Shown here: piece by piece, positions 62,548 through 64,000 of the stretch
Position numbering within the stretch: the first letter of the stretch is position 1
How the letters are laid out: the number at the start of each line of letters is the position of its first letter
From: Gallibacterium melopsittaci
GTDB lineage: Bacteria; Pseudomonadota; Gammaproteobacteria; Enterobacterales; Pasteurellaceae
DNA: 64,000 bases
Assembly (NCBI RefSeq): GCF_042433085.1
Contig: NZ_JBHLWA010000008.1
Coordinates: 1-64,000, forward strand
Direction: 5' to 3'
The notes under the pieces: model-generated
What the model saw: the letters and a program-made list of their open reading frames with translations, nothing else
Database searches by the model: none
Told to the model about the DNA's origin: nothing
Position numbers and translations under genes: made by a program

Positions 62548-63089
62548 TAAGGTTCCGTCCGTAATTGTTGGATTAAAGGTAACATTTGCTGTTGCCAAAT
62601 GGTTTGGTTAATTGCGCCACCTTCAAAAAAATAACGAATAATGCCTTTTTTATCAATAATAAAGGTATAAGGAGCTCCATTAATGCCGAGTTCTGCGGCA
62701 AATACACCTTTACTATCATAAGCATTTAATTGGAATGGATTACCTAACTCAGCCAATGTATTAAGCGCATTCTCTCGTTTATCCAAATAGTCAATGCCAA
62801 TAATTGGTAGTTGGTATTGCTGACTGATGTGATGTAGCAAAGGAAATTCCTGTTTGCAATATTGACACCAGCTGCCCCAAATATTAATTAAATAGACCTG
62901 ACCTTGTGGTAGATCACTATTTTGCCAAGTGCGAGTATTGTCTTGTAAATCAGATAACACTAATGCTGGCAGAGGTTTATTAAGATGATCTTTCATTTTT
63001 TGCAGTGGATCTTGGTTTAATCCGAAAAAGAGGACCAAGGCAAAAAGCAAAATAATGATCACAGGAGTGAATAATAGCCAACGTTTCAT
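62547..63089 (-). CDS. ccmG: Thiol:disulfide interchange protein CcmG/DsbE
   Basis: Periplasmic membrane-anchored thioredoxin-like protein that keeps haem-binding cysteines reduced. The 180 residues include an N-terminal membrane helix (LLFTPVIIILLFALVLFFGL), the redox motif WGSWCQYCKQE, and the cis-Pro motif GINGAPYTFIIDKKG. It follows ccmF by 3 bp and overlaps ccmH by one base. Confidence 0.95.
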   Translation of the reverse strand: MKRWLLFTPVIIILLFALVLFFGLNQDPLQKMKDHLNKPLPALVLSDLQDNTRTWQNSDLPQGQVYLINIWGSWCQYCKQEFPLLHHISQQYQLPIIGIDYLDKRENALNTLAELGNPFQLNAYDSKGVFAAELGINGAPYTFIIDKKGIIRYFFEGGAINQTIWQQQMLPLIQQLRTEP

Positions 63090-63092
63090 TGC

Positions 63093-64000
63093 TTATCCTT
63101 TTGTTTTGGGTTTTCTAGCATTCCACATTGCGAGGAAACCACCGAGCATAATGAGTAAGCCACCTAGCCAGAGCCAACGAATATAAGGTTTATAATGTAA
63201 ACGGAAAGTGAATTCATCGCTCGATAATTTATTCCCCATCACAATATACAAATCTTCAAACCAGCCCCAAGCAATCCCCACTTCACTCATATTCATGGTG
63301 CGTACATCGTAAAAACGGCGTTCGGCACTAATTTGGGCAATATGTTTATTATTTCGTTGTACCGTGAAAAAGGTGCGTTCTGCTGTGTAATTAGGCCCGA
63401 TTTCATTACGATAGCCAAGATAGGTAAATTGATACTGATGTAAAGTTTGAGTATCGCCTGCTTTCATTTTGACACTGATCTCTTCGGCATAGAAATTGCT
63501 AATTGTGCCACCAATAACGCTCATTGCTAAACCAATATGTGCTAGCCGCATACCCCATTGTTTTATATCTTTAATCCAACGAGCAAATAGCGTATTGAGT
63601 AATAGCCACCAAGCGAAAATTAATAGGCAAATAGCAACAACTGAAATATCAGAAAATTGTAGCCCTTGTTGTTGCCATATTTGTAATAGTGTTAATAGCA
63701 GTGCCGGTAATAACCAATAGCTTGCACGACGTAAACGAGTAAATGATGTTTGTTGCCAAGACCATTGAGGGGCAAATAGCATCAATATAAGTAAGACAAC
63801 TAATAGTGGTAAGAATAAGCGATTAAAATAAGGTGTACCGACGGAAATGCTGCCCCAGCCCATCATGGTAAAAATCATTGGGTAAAATGTGCCAACAAAC
63901 ACAATTAATGTGGCAAGGGAAAAAAGGATATTAGTGATCAGTAAGGCAGATTCTTTTGCTAACCATTGAAAACGAACGATTGATGGCGGATTACTTGCGC
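63093..64000 (-). CDS. ccmF: Haem lyase subunit CcmF, C-terminal part (runs off the right edge)
   Basis: Core of the cytochrome c haem ligase. The reading frame stays open to the window edge, so the start is outside. The apparent internal GTG at 63900-63902 is not a start, because upstream codons continue as CcmF sequence (NPPSIVRFQWLAKESALLITN). The visible part has several membrane helices, the GWGSISVGTPYFNRL motif, and the conserved MRLAHIGLAMSVIGG segment that precedes the periplasmic domain. It is the first visible gene of ccmFGHI. Confidence 0.94.
   Translation of the reverse strand, partial: ASNPPSIVRFQWLAKESALLITNILFSLATLIVFVGTFYPMIFTMMGWGSISVGTPYFNRLFLPLLVVLLILMLFAPQWSWQQTSFTRLRRASYWLLPALLLTLLQIWQQQGLQFSDISVVAICLLIFAWWLLLNTLFARWIKDIKQWGMRLAHIGLAMSVIGGTISNFYAEEISVKMKAGDTQTLHQYQFTYLGYRNEIGPNYTAERTFFTVQRNNKHIAQISAERRFYDVRTMNMSEVGIAWGWFEDLYIVMGNKLSSDEFTFRLHYKPYIRWLWLGGLLIMLGGFLAMWNARKPKTKG

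Noticed and set aside
63900..63902. GTG as the start of a short ccmF-like gene
   Set aside because: The frame continues upstream with typical CcmF sequence to the window edge, so it is an internal codon of a truncated view.

Overview
The window is AT-rich chromosomal DNA of a gammaproteobacterium, almost certainly a member of the Pasteurellaceae (Haemophilus/Pasteurella/Actinobacillus group). The evidence is gene order and protein similarity: mnmE-yidC-yidD-rnpA-rpmH diverging from dnaA-dnaN-recF; rppH-permease-lgt-thyA; rnfABCDGE-nth; zapA-6S RNA-fau; ygfB-pepP-ubiH-ubiI. The genus cannot be fixed from the sequence alone. I noticed no perfect core of either Pasteurellaceae DNA uptake sequence, only near matches. 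Nearly everything is intact, densely packed core metabolism. No CRISPR, prophage, tRNA or rRNA gene was seen. The only mobile DNA is the tail of an IS3-family element at the left edge.

Layout. 1-70: end of an IS3-type transposase and its right terminal repeat. 92-2376 (minus): ferrous iron uptake operon feoA-feoB plus a 48-residue Cys-rich membrane protein, with a perfect FNR-type site upstream. 2591-5518: divergent metJ and metL around tandem met boxes. 5585-7272: tandem-type glycine riboswitch with a leader terminator, then an alanine/glycine:sodium symporter. 7478-7660: small lipoprotein. 7771-11579 (minus): mnmE, yidC, yidD, rnpA, rpmH. 11927-15471: dnaA, dnaN, recF. 15639-20089: rluC divergent from rne across a long structured leader. 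20158-21346 (minus): fau, 6S RNA, zapA. 21487-25799: ygfB, pepP, ubiH, ubiI. 25968-27208: asnC, udp. 27270-31684 (minus): polA and aspA. 32017-33983: groES-groEL behind a sigma-32 promoter. 34056-42660 (minus): sanA, rnfABCDGE, nth and an NSS-family transporter. 42855-45911: rppH, TauE-like permease, lgt, thyA.

45966-53005 is the most accessory-looking block, a myo-inositol catabolic locus: iolDEG (minus), divergent iolC fused to a DUF2090 domain, and an RpiR-type regulator. An ATGAAAT-N4-ATTTCAT palindrome before iolD recurs in imperfect form before the regulator gene, so it is a candidate operator. 53201-55246 is prlC with a sigma-32-like promoter. Then come a second AGCS symporter, cpxA/cpxR (minus) with a hairpin between them, a 2-Cys peroxiredoxin (minus), metC (plus), and the cytochrome c maturation genes ccmF (partial)-ccmG-ccmH-ccmI (minus) running off the right edge.

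I found no clearly undescribed biological system. The best second-look items are the putative inositol operator and the incomplete iol locus, the 132-bp in-frame tandem repeat in rnfC, the glycine riboswitch leader, the hairpin between cpxR and cpxA, and an imperfect palindrome between recF and rluC.
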